Source of the DNA: Populus alba
Lineage: Eukaryota > Streptophyta > Magnoliopsida > Malpighiales > Salicaceae
Direction of reading: 5' to 3'
DNA length: 64,000 bases
NCBI RefSeq assembly: GCF_005239225.2
Contig: NC_133287.1
Location: 10,707,493 to 10,771,492 of the forward strand
A program made the translations under genes and the position numbers. The notes under the pieces were generated by a model. It made no database searches. It saw nothing but the letters and a program-made list of their open reading frames with translations, and was not told the DNA's origin. Positions 25,271 to 37,068 of the stretch are shown here, in pieces; position 1 is the stretch's first letter, and each line of letters begins with the position of its first letter.

Positions 25271-26266
25271 GTTAGTATAAAAACCACTCTTGATCTCACT
25301 TTCTTTTGCCTAAAAACTCATATGTTTCCTTGTGCTTTTTCACCTAAATACTGGTGACACATGCTTTGGCTTCAATTTAAGGTGTTTTTTTTTAACAAAG
25401 ATTTCACAAGATTTACTTTGTTTTTTCAAAAACCTGAGATTTTTTAATGACATGTCGAATAACAACATTCATGCAACTCTCATAATTTATATTAGTATTT
25501 GAGGAAAGATGTTTAATCATGGTGATTGGTTTAGGAGATGACCTATTTTGCTTTGGGTTTTAAAAAAGATCAAATACTTGTTTGGAGTCTTGTGTTTGGA
25601 TTTTCTTAACGTGAACAAAGACAAATACTTTTTTACTTCATCATGATTACCATAAATGGTTCCTTACAGTTTGAGAGCGCTATTTATCAGTTTTTCTTAT
25701 TTGCTTAACTAGAAAGGATTTTTCAAGACACGTAATGAATACTAAGTTTCATGGCTACCAAAGAAAAGGAGTTTATAGGCTCAAATAGTGTTTGAGGGAG
25801 TGTGACTTCACTCAACAAAGTCACTTTCCTGAAAGGCTTAGCATGACGTAGAAAATGTTTCTGACTAATGTAGATGTTAATTCTCTTGCTGAGAGAGTTT
25901 CCTCGTGTTTAAGGACTGTTTCATGAATGTTTGTGCAGCCTTCTTTTGGTTGTTGTATAGAGCATACACATTCCTACTGTCCTGTTACAAAGAAAAAGAA
26001 GAAATAGCTTTTGTCTCTTAGAGGAAAGAAACAATATTTAGCCTTTTCTGACACCCCTCTCCCATCCCTTTTGTGTGAATGGTTTATCTTATGACCATTC
26101 TCCAAAGATAGGTAATAGAAACATTTGGATTCATCCTATATTAATATTATATTTGTTTGTTTGCTTGCTTAACTTTGATCATTTATGATTGCTGGCTTCA
26201 TGTCTTGCATGTATACTTGGGGACTGGGAAACATGGGCTAACTTGGCCATACTTCTCTTCAATCAG

Positions 26267-26612
26267 GGGAGAAGGAGTTACTGCCGAGGTGAGTGGTGGC
26301 TCTTGATGGAATCTTCAGCAACGATGTTGCCTGTGCAGTGACTCATAAGGGAGCTCTTTATGCTTGTGGTGGTGGTCAAGCTGGGCAATTAGGCCTTGGC
26401 CTCTCCAATCTGGGTCTTTTTCATTCATTCCTAGTGAATCAGAATCCGTTTTGCGAAACATCTCTGCTTTGGTTGTCCCAACTGATGTGCAACTTGTTGC
26501 TTGTGGACATTCTCACGCACTAGTTTCTATGAGGGGATGGCAGAATACATGGATGGGGTTACAATAGCTATGGTCAGGTAGCAAATGAGAAATCTACTTT
26601 AGGTTGGTATCT
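26267..26612 (+). pseudogene. RCC1-repeat protein penultimate exon, frameshifted
   Basis: The plus strand shows SNDVACAVTHKGALYACGGG, then QAGQLGLG, a hallmark of an RCC1 beta-propeller blade. After a frameshift near 26405 it reads SESESVLRN and VQLVACGHSHALVS. After a second shift near 26530 come a DGRIHGWGYNSYGQ stretch and ANEKST. Plant RCC1-repeat proteins have this order just before the WCVGEVRKLAAGGG-type last exon. That exon is found downstream at 28943 and in each array unit. At least two frameshifts make it a pseudogene. Confidence 0.75.
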
Positions 26613-27460
26613 GTAAACCCTTGCGAACCCTAGGATAAGATCATAAAATTAATAATGGAAAATCTTATGTTAAGTGTTGAAATTAAAAAAAGGTGATTTT
26701 AAATTTTGAGAATTTGAAATAAAATGTTGATGTGTTAAAGTAAAAATAAAAATATGAAAATGGTGGAAAAATAAAAAGCAAAGAAATGCATATAAAAACT
26801 AAATGAAAGAGATAAAAATAGAAAGTGATGTTCTACAATATAATTTAATGAATTTTTATGAAGTCTATTTAAATTCAGTATTAAAAATGCGTCTGAATCA
26901 GGAAAATATGGCCCAACGAATATCAAGGATATAATGTAGACTCTTAACTTGAAAATTAATAAATTAATGATAAGTATGGAGAATTTTTATAAATTTTGGG
27001 TGAAAATTTTAGAAAAATATTTTAGAATTTTCAAATGAATTAATGTATGGTTTTACGTATGAATGATTTTGATTGCCGGTGTGAACAATTTGACTAGAAG
27101 GCATATGGGGTTCATATAAATGATTAGTAAGATGCTTAGAACTCATTTGTTTTTAAAACGTTTGTTTTTAAATATGAAGTTTGATTATATTACTATGTTT
27201 GGTTCTTAAAGTGTTTAAAATAATTGAAGGTATCGTGGGGTTTCTCAATTGGTTCCGAATTCTTTTAGGGTTTTTTTGCTTCCAATTTAAATACATAAAC
27301 ATTTATATCAAATCCAATGCGTGCTCAACCCATGAGGCTGTCTTATGAAAAAATGAAATTCAGTAAAAAACAAAGTAACAAAATGGTTATCCAAAGACTC
27401 AAATGTTTGTTTTACATCATATAGACACTTATTAGTGCATACAATTTATACTAGAACAAT

Positions 27461-27847
27461 TCAAGGTTGAAAAGAAAGGGTTGAAGCAGCAGGTGCCGAA
27501 GCTACAGTAGCAGCACATTGGTTCCAAATTTGGTCACCCTTAGCTACAACGGAAGTTACTTTATCCTTTGGCACTTTTGAAACGAATAGTTTTATGAAAT
27601 CATCATGGCAAGCTTTCCCAGTTGCTATATGCCTTTGGCAACAGTATTCCGATGGAGTATTGTTGTTGTATATACTATTAGAGATTTCTATTGCACAACG
27701 TTTTGTCACCTTTGTGTGGCACTCTTCCAAATGTTTAGAAAGCTCTGGATTTTCTTCTTGAGTACGGATTGCAAACCCCGGTGTAATGATAAGCATACCG
27801 ATAAACAAAAATAGTCCCAAGGAGGTGTTTTTGCCTAAGCTTCCCAT
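27461..27847 (-). CDS. ECA1/prolamin-like secreted Cys-rich protein, array copy 1
   Basis: A single-exon gene of 128 residues. Residues 1-26 form a signal peptide (basic MGSLGKN, then a hydrophobic LFLFIGMLII core ending PGFA). The mature part has six cysteines at 43, 51, 69, 70, 80 and 111, in the C..C..CC..C..C order of the ECA1 / prolamin-like (PF05617-type) family. The family's CAIEI- and YCC-type landmarks are present. The family's studied members (such as EC1) are secreted, egg- or gametophyte-expressed proteins in sexual reproduction; that role here is inference. I chose the start at 27847 because a TATA box lies at 27929-27935, which puts the methionine at 27953 upstream of any likely transcript. 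Start context: a ten-base A run precedes ATG. Confidence 0.8.
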   Translation of the reverse strand: MGSLGKNTSLGLFLFIGMLIITPGFAIRTQEENPELSKHLEECHTKVTKRCAIEISNSIYNNNTPSEYCCQRHIATGKACHDDFIKLFVSKVPKDKVTSVVAKGDQIWNQCAATVASAPAASTLSFQP

Positions 27848-27928
27848 GTTTTTTTTTTACAGCAATGTATTCTCTTACTTTGATAGAAAAGTTGTTGGAT
27901 GCAAATAAAACAACACCATCCAAGTCCA

Positions 27929-27935
27929 ATTTATA
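27929..27935 (-). promoter_or_regulatory. TATA box of ECA1-like copy 1
   Basis: TATAAAT on the minus strand, 82 bases before the ATG. The same box is preserved upstream of the other four array genes at 30397-30403, 32865-32871, 35334-35340 and 39520-39526. It is absent from the dispersed copy at 14.9 kb, which lost this region. Confidence 0.5.
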
Positions 27936-28942
27936 GGTAAGAAAAAGCTTCAAAACATTTTGTTGATTTGATGTAGCGTTTGCACGTTAAGAGCTGATGG
28001 AATCCGTTTTAGGAAGTTAGTTCTAGCAAAAAAGGAGTGTCCAGGTGGTTTTGATAGGCTACAGCGTATTCAAGCGTAATTAAGTAATTATGAGTTACAT
28101 TTATGAAAAGACCAATTCTAAGAAAAAGATTAATAAATTTAGAAAATTGCTCAGTGAAGTCACTGTTTTAGTATAATAGCACAATCCAATTAAACGGTTT
28201 ACAAATATAGATAACATACAAACTCCAGTTACGTTAATATTATTATTATGTAACTCTTATTCTTTAATGTGAACTTAACCTATGCATTTATATTACCCTA
28301 ATTGTAACTCGTACTAGTAATAAAATTCTACAGCACAACACAAGAGATTGTGAAACAAGTTTTGTAGTTCTCAACTGATCTCGTGTAGCGCAATGCAAGG
28401 ATGATAATGTGACGGGAAGAGAATTTATCGGGGAATAACGAAGAAAGAAAAATGTTTGAAATTGATATTTAGACAAGTATTCATTAAGAAAACTTTATGA
28501 AATTTGTTTCGACCATATCATTTTTAAAATGTGATTGAGTGGGAGGATGCAGATTTTTAAGATGATTTATTTTTTAATCTCGTGAATGTTACGGATAAAT
28601 TCTTTCGAGAACATCCATTTCTTCGGACCACCGAGCTACCTAGTACTATACACAAAGAATATTTGTATTTTCAAAAAGAAAAACTCTTAAATAGTCAATG
28701 TGGATGGAATTTTAACAGGAGTTGTAATAAATTGTGTACATTTATAAAATTGCTGAAAGGTTGTTAGGACAATATGTATGTAATTCATAATTCTTATATG
28801 CTCGTCATTGAAATTAAGTAAAACCACACCAGAAAGTACATGACGTTACAAAATCCATCACCATTCGACTGGTACGCTATAGCTAAAGTTCTTCAGTAGC
28901 TCTGTAGATTTATTTAACTTTGATGGAAGTACCGCATCGCAG

Positions 28943-29167
28943 GTGGTGTGCAGGGAAAACGCGAAAACAAGCAGCTGGTGGGGTGGTCGTCTGGCAGTGT
29001 TAACAGATTCCTGTTCCTCGAAAGAGTCGCGCGAGTTTAGACATTCAGAGAATATAACTTCGTTAAATGCTTCTGAGATCGAGGATGTTGCGTCCAAAAC
29101 ATGAACATGTGCTTTAGCACGCCCATATGGAGCACTGAGGAATCGCTCTTTGCACACGGTTAATAGA
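28943..29167 (+). pseudogene. RCC1 last exon fragment, array unit 1
   Basis: CATCGCAG|GTGGTGTGC is an acceptor followed by WCAGKTRKQAAGG. A +2 shift then leads to AVLTDSCSSKE, EFRHSE, LNASEIEDVAS and, after an in-frame TGA, ALARPYG. This corresponds to the last exon of plant RCC1-repeat proteins (family pattern WC.GEVRKLAAGGG..AVLTD.CS). It lies in the right order and strand to follow the penultimate exon at 26.27-26.61 kb, with the ECA1-like gene inside the intervening intron on the other strand. The minus-strand frame here (28858-29157) is a shadow. Confidence 0.65.
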
Positions 29168-29929
29168 TCTATGTCTAGCTTGTTATTTGTATCAACCCCT
29201 TGTGACTGGTTGCTCTATTATGGAGTTCATTGTAGCACACCATCTTCTGCTAGTAAACCGTCATTACATGGTGTGAGTTCGATTGGAAGCTAAAATGCTC
29301 TTAAACGTTTGCTTGTTAAGGCTTCGTTATTATGTTGTTGGGCCAGACAGCGTTTGGAAGGTGGAGTTCTTTCTGTCATGCCGTGGAAGCTTTGTACGTT
29401 GCCGCTTTGAAATTATTTGTTTTCTAAATAAAACAAATCATATGACATCTCTGTTATTAAATAGGTAAGAACAAAAACCGCATAAAACTTGTTTTTATCC
29501 TTTTGTTATTGCAGGCTAGCTTTCTTTTTCTATTCTATTATGTTATGCTAGTTTTTTTAAATTTATGAAGGAATGCTTTGAGTCATTCTATAAAAATAAA
29601 TAACTCTCAATATTTATAAAATTAACACGTTTGTTTTTAAATATGAAGTTTGATTATATTACTATGTTTGGTTCTTAAAGTGTTTAAAATAATTGAAGGT
29701 ATCATGGGGTTTCTCAATTGGTTCCGAATTCTTTAGGGGTTTTTTTGCTTCCAATTTAAATACATAAACATTTATATCAAATCCAATACGTGCTCAACCC
29801 ATGAGGCTGTCTTATGAAAAAGTGAAATTCAGTAAAAAACAAAGTAACAAAATGGTTATCCAAAGACTCAAATGTTTATTTTACATCATATAGACACTTA
29901 TTAGTGCATACAATTTATACTAGAACAAT

Positions 29930-30316
29930 TCAAGGTTGAAAAGAAAGGGTTGAAGCAGCAGGTGCCGAAGCTACAGTAGCAGCACATTGGTTCCAAATTT
30001 GGTCACCCTTAGCTACAACGGAAGTTACTTTATCCTTTGGCACTTTTGAAACGAATAGTTTTATGAAATCATCATGGCAAGCTTTCCCAGTTGCTATATG
30101 CCTTTGGCAACAGTATTCCGATGGAGTATTGTTGTTGTATATACTATTAGAGATTTCTATTGCACAACGTTTTGTCACCTTTGTGTGGCACTCTTCCAAA
30201 TGTTTAGAAAGCTCTGGATTTTCTTCTTGAGTACGGATTGCAAACCCCGGTGTAATGATAAGCATACCGATAAACAAAAATAGTCCCAAGGAGGTGTTTT
30301 TGCCTAAGCTTCCCAT
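29930..30316 (-). CDS. ECA1/prolamin-like secreted Cys-rich protein, array copy 2
   Basis: Same 128-residue product as copy 1, with signal peptide 1-26 and cysteines 43, 51, 69, 70, 80 and 111. In this copy the A run before the ATG has nine bases instead of ten. That puts an upstream ATG (30421) in frame and creates an apparent 163-residue protein. The TATA box at 30397-30403 lies inside that extension, so I keep the shorter start. Function as for the family: a probable secreted reproductive protein, by inference only. Confidence 0.8.
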   Translation of the reverse strand: MGSLGKNTSLGLFLFIGMLIITPGFAIRTQEENPELSKHLEECHTKVTKRCAIEISNSIYNNNTPSEYCCQRHIATGKACHDDFIKLFVSKVPKDKVTSVVAKGDQIWNQCAATVASAPAASTLSFQP

Positions 30317-31409
30317 GTTTTTTTTTACAGCAATGTATTCTCTTACTTTGATAGAAAAGTTGTTGGATGCAAATAAAACAACACCATCCAAGTCCAATTT
30401 ATAGGTAAGAAAAAGCTTCAAAACATTTTGTTGATTTGATGTAGCGTTTGCACGTTAAGAGCTGATGGAATCCGTTTTAGGAAGTTAGTTCTAGCAAAAA
30501 AGGAGTGTCCAGGTGGTTTTGATAGGCTACAGCGTATTCAAGCGTAATTAAGTAATTATGAGTTACATTTATGAAAAGACCAATTCTAAGAAAAAGATTA
30601 ATAAATTTAGAAAATTGCTCAGTGAAGTCACTGTTTTAGTATAATAGCACAATCCAATTAAACGGTTTACAAATATAGATAACATACAAACTCCAGTTAC
30701 GTTAATATTATTATTATGTAACTCTTATTCTTTAATGTGAACTTAACCTATGCATTTATATTACCCTAATTGTAACTCGTACTAGTAATAAAATTCTACA
30801 GCACAACACAAGAGATTGTGAAACAAGTTTTGTAGTTCTCAACTGATCTCGTGTAGCGCAATGCAAGGATGATAATGTGACGGGAAGAGAATTTATCGGG
30901 GAATAACGAAGAAAGAAAAATGTTTGAAATTGATATTTAGACAAGTATTCATTAAGAAAACTTTATGAAATTTGTTTCGACCATATCATTTTTAAATGTG
31001 ATTGAGTGGGAGGATGCAGATTTTTAAGATGATTTATTTTTTAATCTCGTGAATGTTACGGATAAATTCTTTCGAGAACATCCATTTCTTCGGACCACCG
31101 AGCTACCTAGTACTATACACAAAGAATATTTGTATTTTCAAAAAGAAAAACTCTTAAATAGTCAATGTGGATGGAATTTTAACAGGAGTTGTAATAAATT
31201 GTGTACATTTATAAAATTGCTGAAAGGTTGTTAGGACAATATGTATGTAATTCATAATTCTTATATGCTCGTCATTGAAATTAAGTAAAACCACACCAGA
31301 AAGTACATGACGTTACAAAATCCATCACCATTCGACTGGTACGCTATAGCTAAAGTTCTTCAGTAGCTCTGTAGATTTATTTAACTTTGATGGAAGTACC
31401 GCATCGCAG

Positions 31410-31634
31410 GTGGTGTGCAGGGAAAACGCGAAAACAAGCAGCTGGTGGGGTGGTCGTCTGGCAGTGTTAACAGATTCCTGTTCCTCGAAAGAGTCGCGCG
31501 AGTTTAGACATTCAGAGAATATAACTTCGTTAAATGCTTCTGAGATCGAGGATGTTGCGTCCAAAACATGAACATGTGCTTTAGCACGCCCATATGGAGC
31601 ACTGAGGAATCGCTCTTTGCACACGGTTAATAGA
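31410..31634 (+). pseudogene. RCC1 last exon fragment, array unit 2
   Basis: As far as I can read, the same as the unit 1 fragment: same acceptor, same +2 frameshift between AAGG and AVLTD, same TGA before ALAR. It is antisense to the ECA1-like genes on either side. No open frame longer than a few tens of residues remains on its own strand. Confidence 0.65.
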
Positions 31635-32396
31635 TCTATGTCTAGCTTGTTATTTGTATCAACCCCTTGTGACTGGTTGCTCTATTATGGAGTTCATTGT
31701 AGCACACCATCTTCTGCTAGTAAACCGTCATTACATGGTGTGAGTTCGATTGGAAGCTAAAATGCTCTTAAACGTTTGCTTGTTAAGGCTTCGTTATTAT
31801 GTTGTTGGGCCAGACAGCGTTTGGAAGGTGGAGTTCTTTCTGTCATGCCGTGGAAGCTTTGTACGTTGCCGCTTTGAAATTATTTGTTTTCTAAATAAAA
31901 CAAATCATATGACATCTCTGTTATTAAATAGGTAAGAACAAAAACCGCATAAAACTTGTTTTTATCCTTTTGTTATTGCAGGCTAGCTTTCTTTTTCTAT
32001 TCTATTATGTTATGCTAGTTTTTTTAAATTTATGAAGGAATGCTTTGAGTCATTCTATAAAAATAAATAACTCTCAATATTTATAAAATTAACACGTTTG
32101 TTTTTAAATATGAAGTTTGATTATATTACTATGTTTGGTTCTTAAAGTGTTTAAAATAATTGAAGGTATCATGGGGTTTCTCAATTGGTTCCGAATTCTT
32201 TAGGGGTTTTTTTGCTTCCAATTTAAATACATAAACATTTATATCAAATCCAATACGTGCTCAACCCATGAGGCTGTCTTATGAAAAAGTGAAATTCAGT
32301 AAAAAACAAAGTAACAAAATGGTTATCCAAAGACTCAAATGTTTATTTTACATCATATAGACACTTATTAGTGCATACAATTTATACTAGAACAAT

Positions 32397-32783
32397 TCAA
32401 GGTTGAAAAGAAAGGGTTGAAGCAGCAGGTGCCGAAGCTACAGTAGCAGCACATTGGTTCCAAATTTGGTCACCCTTAGCTACAACGGAAGTTACTTTAT
32501 CCTTTGGCACTTTTGAAACGAATAGTTTTATGAAATCATCATGGCAAGCTTTCCCAGTTGCTATATGCCTTTGGCAACAGTATTCCGATGGAGTATTGTT
32601 GTTGTATATACTATTAGAGATTTCTATTGCACAACGTTTTGTCACCTTTGTGTGGCACTCTTCCAAATGTTTAGAAAGCTCTGGATTTTCTTCTTGAGTA
32701 CGGATTGCAAACCCCGGTGTAATGATAAGCATACCGATAAACAAAAATAGTCCCAAGGAGGTGTTTTTGCCTAAGCTTCCCAT
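32397..32783 (-). CDS. ECA1/prolamin-like secreted Cys-rich protein, array copy 3
   Basis: The 128-residue product is identical to copies 1, 2 and 4. The A run before the ATG is ten bases, so the upstream ATG (32889) is out of frame and gives a separate 72-residue frame that overlaps the gene; this is not believed to be transcribed because the TATA box (32865-32871) lies within it. The protein identity across four copies, together with near-identical flanks, points to very recent duplication or gene conversion rather than to selection alone. Confidence 0.8.
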   Translation of the reverse strand: MGSLGKNTSLGLFLFIGMLIITPGFAIRTQEENPELSKHLEECHTKVTKRCAIEISNSIYNNNTPSEYCCQRHIATGKACHDDFIKLFVSKVPKDKVTSVVAKGDQIWNQCAATVASAPAASTLSFQP

Positions 32784-33878
32784 GTTTTTTTTTTACAGCA
32801 ATGTATTCTCTTACTTTGATAGAAAAGTTGTTGGATGCAAATAAAACAACACCATCCAAGTCCAATTTATAGGTAAGAAAAAGCTTCAAAACATTTTGTT
32901 GATTTGATGTAGCGTTTGCACGTTAAGAGCTGATGGAATCCGTTTTAGGAAGTTAGTTCTAGCAAAAAAGGAGTGTCCAGGTGGTTTTGATAGGCTACAG
33001 CGTATTCAAGCGTAATTAAAGTAATTATGAGTTACATTTATGAAAAGACCAATTCTAAGAAAAAGATTAATAAATTTAGAAAATTGCTCAGTGAAGTCAC
33101 TGTTTTAGTATAATAGCACAATCCAATTAAACGGTTTACAAATATAGATAACATACAAACTCCAGTTACGTTAATATTATTATTATGTAACTCTTATTCT
33201 TTAATGTGAACTTAACCTATGCATTTATATTACCCTAATTGTAACTCGTACTAGTAATAAAATTCTACAGCACAACACAAGAGATTGTGAAACAAGTTTT
33301 GTAGTTCTCAACTGATCTCGTGTAGCGCAATGCAAGGATGATAATGTGACGGGAAGAGAATTTATCGGGGAATAACGAAGAAAGAAAAATGTTTGAAATT
33401 GATATTTAGACAAGTATTCATTAAGAAAACTTTATGAAATTTGTTTCGACCATATCATTTTTAAATGTGATTGAGTGGGAGGATGCAGATTTTTAAGATG
33501 ATTTATTTTTTAATCTCGTGAATGTTACGGATAAATTCTTTCGAGAACATCCATTTCTTCGGACCACCGAGCTACCTAGTACTATACACAAAGAATATTT
33601 GTATTTTCAAAAAGAAAAACTCTTAAATAGTCAATGTGGATGGAATTTTAACAGGAGTTGTAATAAATTGTGTACATTTATAAAATTGCTGAAAGGTTGT
33701 TAGGACAATATGTATGTAATTCATAATTCTTATATGCTCGTCATTGAAATTAAGTAAAACCACACCAGAAAGTACATGACGTTACAAAATCCATCACCAT
33801 TCGACTGGTACGCTATAGCTAAAGTTCTTCAGTAGCTCTGTAGATTTATTTAACTTTGATGGAAGTACCGCATCGCAG

Positions 33879-34103
33879 GTGGTGTGCAGGGAAAACGCGA
33901 AAACAAGCAGCTGGTGGGGTGGTCGTCTGGCAGTGTTAACAGATTCCTGTTCCTCGAAAGAGTCGCGCGAGTTTAGACATTCAGAGAATATAACTTCGTT
34001 AAATGCTTCTGAGATCGAGGATGTTGCGTCCAAAACATGAACATGTGCTTTAGCACGCCCATATGGAGCACTGAGGAATCGCTCTTTGCACACGGTTAAT
34101 AGA
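33879..34103 (+). pseudogene. RCC1 last exon fragment, array unit 3
   Basis: Same broken exon as in the other units, with the shared acceptor, +2 frameshift and stop. About 90 bases after it there is an extra A (AGTAAAACCGTC, near 34190), a small unit-specific difference. Confidence 0.65.
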
Positions 34104-34866
34104 TCTATGTCTAGCTTGTTATTTGTATCAACCCCTTGTGACTGGTTGCTCTATTATGGAGTTCATTGTAGCACACCATCTTCTGCTAGTAAAACCGTCA
34201 TTACATGGTGTGAGTTCGATTGGAAGCTAAAATGCTCTTAAACGTTTGCTTGTTAAGGCTTCGTTATTATGTTGTTGGGCCAGACAGCGTTTGGAAGGTG
34301 GAGTTCTTTCTGTCATGCCGTGGAAGCTTTGTACGTTGCCGCTTTGAAATTATTTGTTTTCTAAATAAAACAAATCATATGACATCTCTGTTATTAAATA
34401 GGTAAGAACAAAACCGCATAAAACTTGTTTTTATCCTTTTGTTATTGCAGGCTAGCTTTCTTTTTCTATTCTATTATGTTATGCTAGTTTTTTTAAATTT
34501 ATGAAGGAATGCTTTGAGTCATTCTATAAAAATAAATAACTCTCAATATTTATAAAATTAACACGTTTGTTTTTAAATATGAAGTTTGATTATATTACTA
34601 TGTTTGGTTCTTAAAGTGTTTAAAATAATTGAAGGTATCATGGGGTTTCTCAATTGGTTCCGAATTCTTTAGGGGTTTTTTTTGCTTCCAATTTAAATAC
34701 ATAAACATTTATATCAAATCCAATACGTGCTCAACCCATGAGGCTGTCTTATGAAAAAGTGAAATTCAGTAAAAAACAAAGTAACAAAATGGTTATCCAA
34801 AGACTCAAATGTTTATTTTACATCATATAGACACTTATTAGTGCATACAATTTATACTAGAACAAT

Positions 34867-35253
34867 TCAAGGTTGAAAAGAAAGGGTTGAAGCAGCAGGT
34901 GCCGAAGCTACAGTAGCAGCACATTGGTTCCAAATTTGGTCACCCTTAGCTACAACGGAAGTTACTTTATCCTTTGGCACTTTTGAAACGAATAGTTTTA
35001 TGAAATCATCATGGCAAGCTTTCCCAGTTGCTATATGCCTTTGGCAACAGTATTCCGATGGAGTATTGTTGTTGTATATACTATTAGAGATTTCTATTGC
35101 ACAACGTTTTGTCACCTTTGTGTGGCACTCTTCCAAATGTTTAGAAAGCTCTGGATTTTCTTCTTGAGTACGGATTGCAAACCCCGGTGTAATGATAAGC
35201 ATACCGATAAACAAAAATAGTCCCAAGGAGGTGTTTTTGCCTAAGCTTCCCAT
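34867..35253 (-). CDS. ECA1/prolamin-like secreted Cys-rich protein, array copy 4
   Basis: The 128-residue product is identical to copies 1 to 3. As in copy 2 the A run before the start has nine bases, so an apparent 163-residue frame begins at 35358. The TATA box at 35334-35340 argues against that longer start. All six cysteines and the signal peptide are present, so the copy looks functional. Confidence 0.8.
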   Translation of the reverse strand: MGSLGKNTSLGLFLFIGMLIITPGFAIRTQEENPELSKHLEECHTKVTKRCAIEISNSIYNNNTPSEYCCQRHIATGKACHDDFIKLFVSKVPKDKVTSVVAKGDQIWNQCAATVASAPAASTLSFQP

Positions 35254-36346
35254 GTTTTTTTTTACAGCAATGTATTCTCTTACTTTGATAGAAAAGTTGT
35301 TGGATGCAAATAAAACAACACCATCCAAGTCCAATTTATAGGTAAGAAAAAGCTTCAAAACATTTTGTTGATTTGATGTAGCGTTTGCACGTTAAGAGCT
35401 GATGGAATCCGTTTTAGGAAGTTAGTTCTAGCAAAAAAGGAGTGTCCAGGTGGTTTTGATAGGCTACAGCGTATTCAAGCGTAATTAAGTAATTATGAGT
35501 TACATTTATGAAAAGACCAATTCTAAGAAAAAGATTAATAAATTTAGAAAATTGCTCAGTGAAGTCACTGTTTTAGTATAATAGCACAATCCAATTAAAC
35601 GGTTTACAAATATAGATAACATACAAACTCCAGTTACGTTAATATTATTATTATGTAACTCTTATTCTTTAATGTGAACTTAACCTATGCATTTATATTA
35701 CCCTAATTGTAACTCGTACTAGTAATAAAATTCTACAGCACAACACAAGAGATTGTGAAACAAGTTTTGTAGTTCTCAACTGATCTCGTGTAGCGCAATG
35801 CAAGGATGATAATGTGACGGGAAGAGAATTTATCGGGGAATAACGAAGAAAGAAAAATGTTTGAAATTGATATTTAGACAAGTATTCATTAAGAAAACTT
35901 TATGAAATTTGTTTCGACCATATCATTTTTAAATGTGATTGAGTGGGAGGATGCAGATTTTTAAGATGATTTATTTTTTAATCTCGTGAATGTTACGGAT
36001 AAATTCTTTCGAGAACATCCATTTCTTCGGACCACCGAGCTACCTAGTACTATACACAAAGAATATTTGTATTTTCAAAAAGAAAAACTCTTAAATAGTC
36101 AATGTGGATGGAATTTTAACAGGAGTTGTAATAAATTGTGTACATTTATAAAATTGCTGAAAGGTTGTTAGGACAATATGTATGTAATTCATAATTCTTA
36201 TATGCTCGTCATTGAAATTAAGTAAAACCACACCAGAAAGTACATGACGTTACAAAATCCATCACCATTCGACTGGTACGCTATAGCTAAAGTTCTTCAG
36301 TAGCTCTGTAGATTTATTTAACTTTGATGGAAGTACCGCATCGCAG

Positions 36347-36571
36347 GTGGTGTGCAGGGAAAACGCGAAAACAAGCAGCTGGTGGGGTGGTCGTCTGGCA
36401 GTGTTAACAGATTCCTGTTCCTCGAAAGAGTCGCGCGAGTTTAGACATTCAGAGAATATAACTTCGTTAAATGCTTCTGAGATCGAGGATGTTGCGTCCA
36501 AAACATGAACATGTGCTTTAGCACGCCCATATGGAGCACTGAGGAATCGCTCTTTGCACACGGTTAATAGA
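36347..36571 (+). pseudogene. RCC1 last exon fragment, array unit 4
   Basis: Fourth tandem copy of the dead RCC1 exon, with the same lesions. Unit 5 has no counterpart because it is cut off at 40168 before reaching this part. Confidence 0.65.
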
Positions 36572-37068
36572 TCTATGTCTAGCTTGTTATTTGTATCAAC
36601 CCCTTGTGACTGGTTGCTCTATTATGGAGTTCATTGTAGCACACCATCTTCTGCTAGTAAACCGTCATTACATGGTGTGAGTTCGATTGGAAGCTAAAAT
36701 GCTCTTAAACGTTTGCTTGTTAAGGCTTCGTTATTATGTTGTTGGGCCAGACAGCGTTTGGAAGGTGGAGTTCTTTCTGTCATGCCGTGGAAGCTTTGTA
36801 CGTTGCCGCTTTGAAATTATTTGTTTTCTAAATAAAACAAATCATATGACATCTCTGTTATTAAATAGGTAAGAACAAAACCGCATAAAACTTGTTTTTA
36901 TCCTTTTGTTATTGCAGGCTAGCTTTCTTTTTCTATTCTATTATGCTATGTTAGTTTTTTAAAATTTATGAAGGAATGCTTTGAGTCATTCTATAAAAAT
37001 AAATAACTCTCAATATTTATAAAATTAACATGTTTGTTTTTAAATATGAAGTTTGATTATATTACTAT

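Noticed and set aside
27605..27814. 69-residue plus-strand frame repeated opposite each ECA1-like gene
   Set aside because: Antisense shadow of the real gene, with no family resemblance.
28288..28476. 62-residue minus-strand frame (MSKYQFQ...) and the facing frame at 28582-28767, repeated in each unit
   Set aside because: Spacer sequence between the gene promoter and the RCC1 fragment. No signal peptide, domain or conserved start context.
28858..29157. A 99-residue minus-strand open frame repeated at 31325, 33794, 36262 and, diverged, at 16031
   Set aside because: It is antisense to the dead RCC1 last exon. Its conservation follows from recent duplication of the whole unit, and it is not preserved in the older 52-kb copy.
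29283..29468. 61-residue plus-strand frame (MEAKMLL...) repeated in each unit
   Set aside because: It lies in spacer DNA, has no domain, and its counterpart near 52.75 kb is broken. Identity reflects the recency of the array only.
30317..30421. N-terminal extension making 163-residue versions of array genes 2 and 4
   Set aside because: The extension contains the TATA box and depends on a nine-base A run that differs between copies. The 128-residue start has a normal signal peptide.
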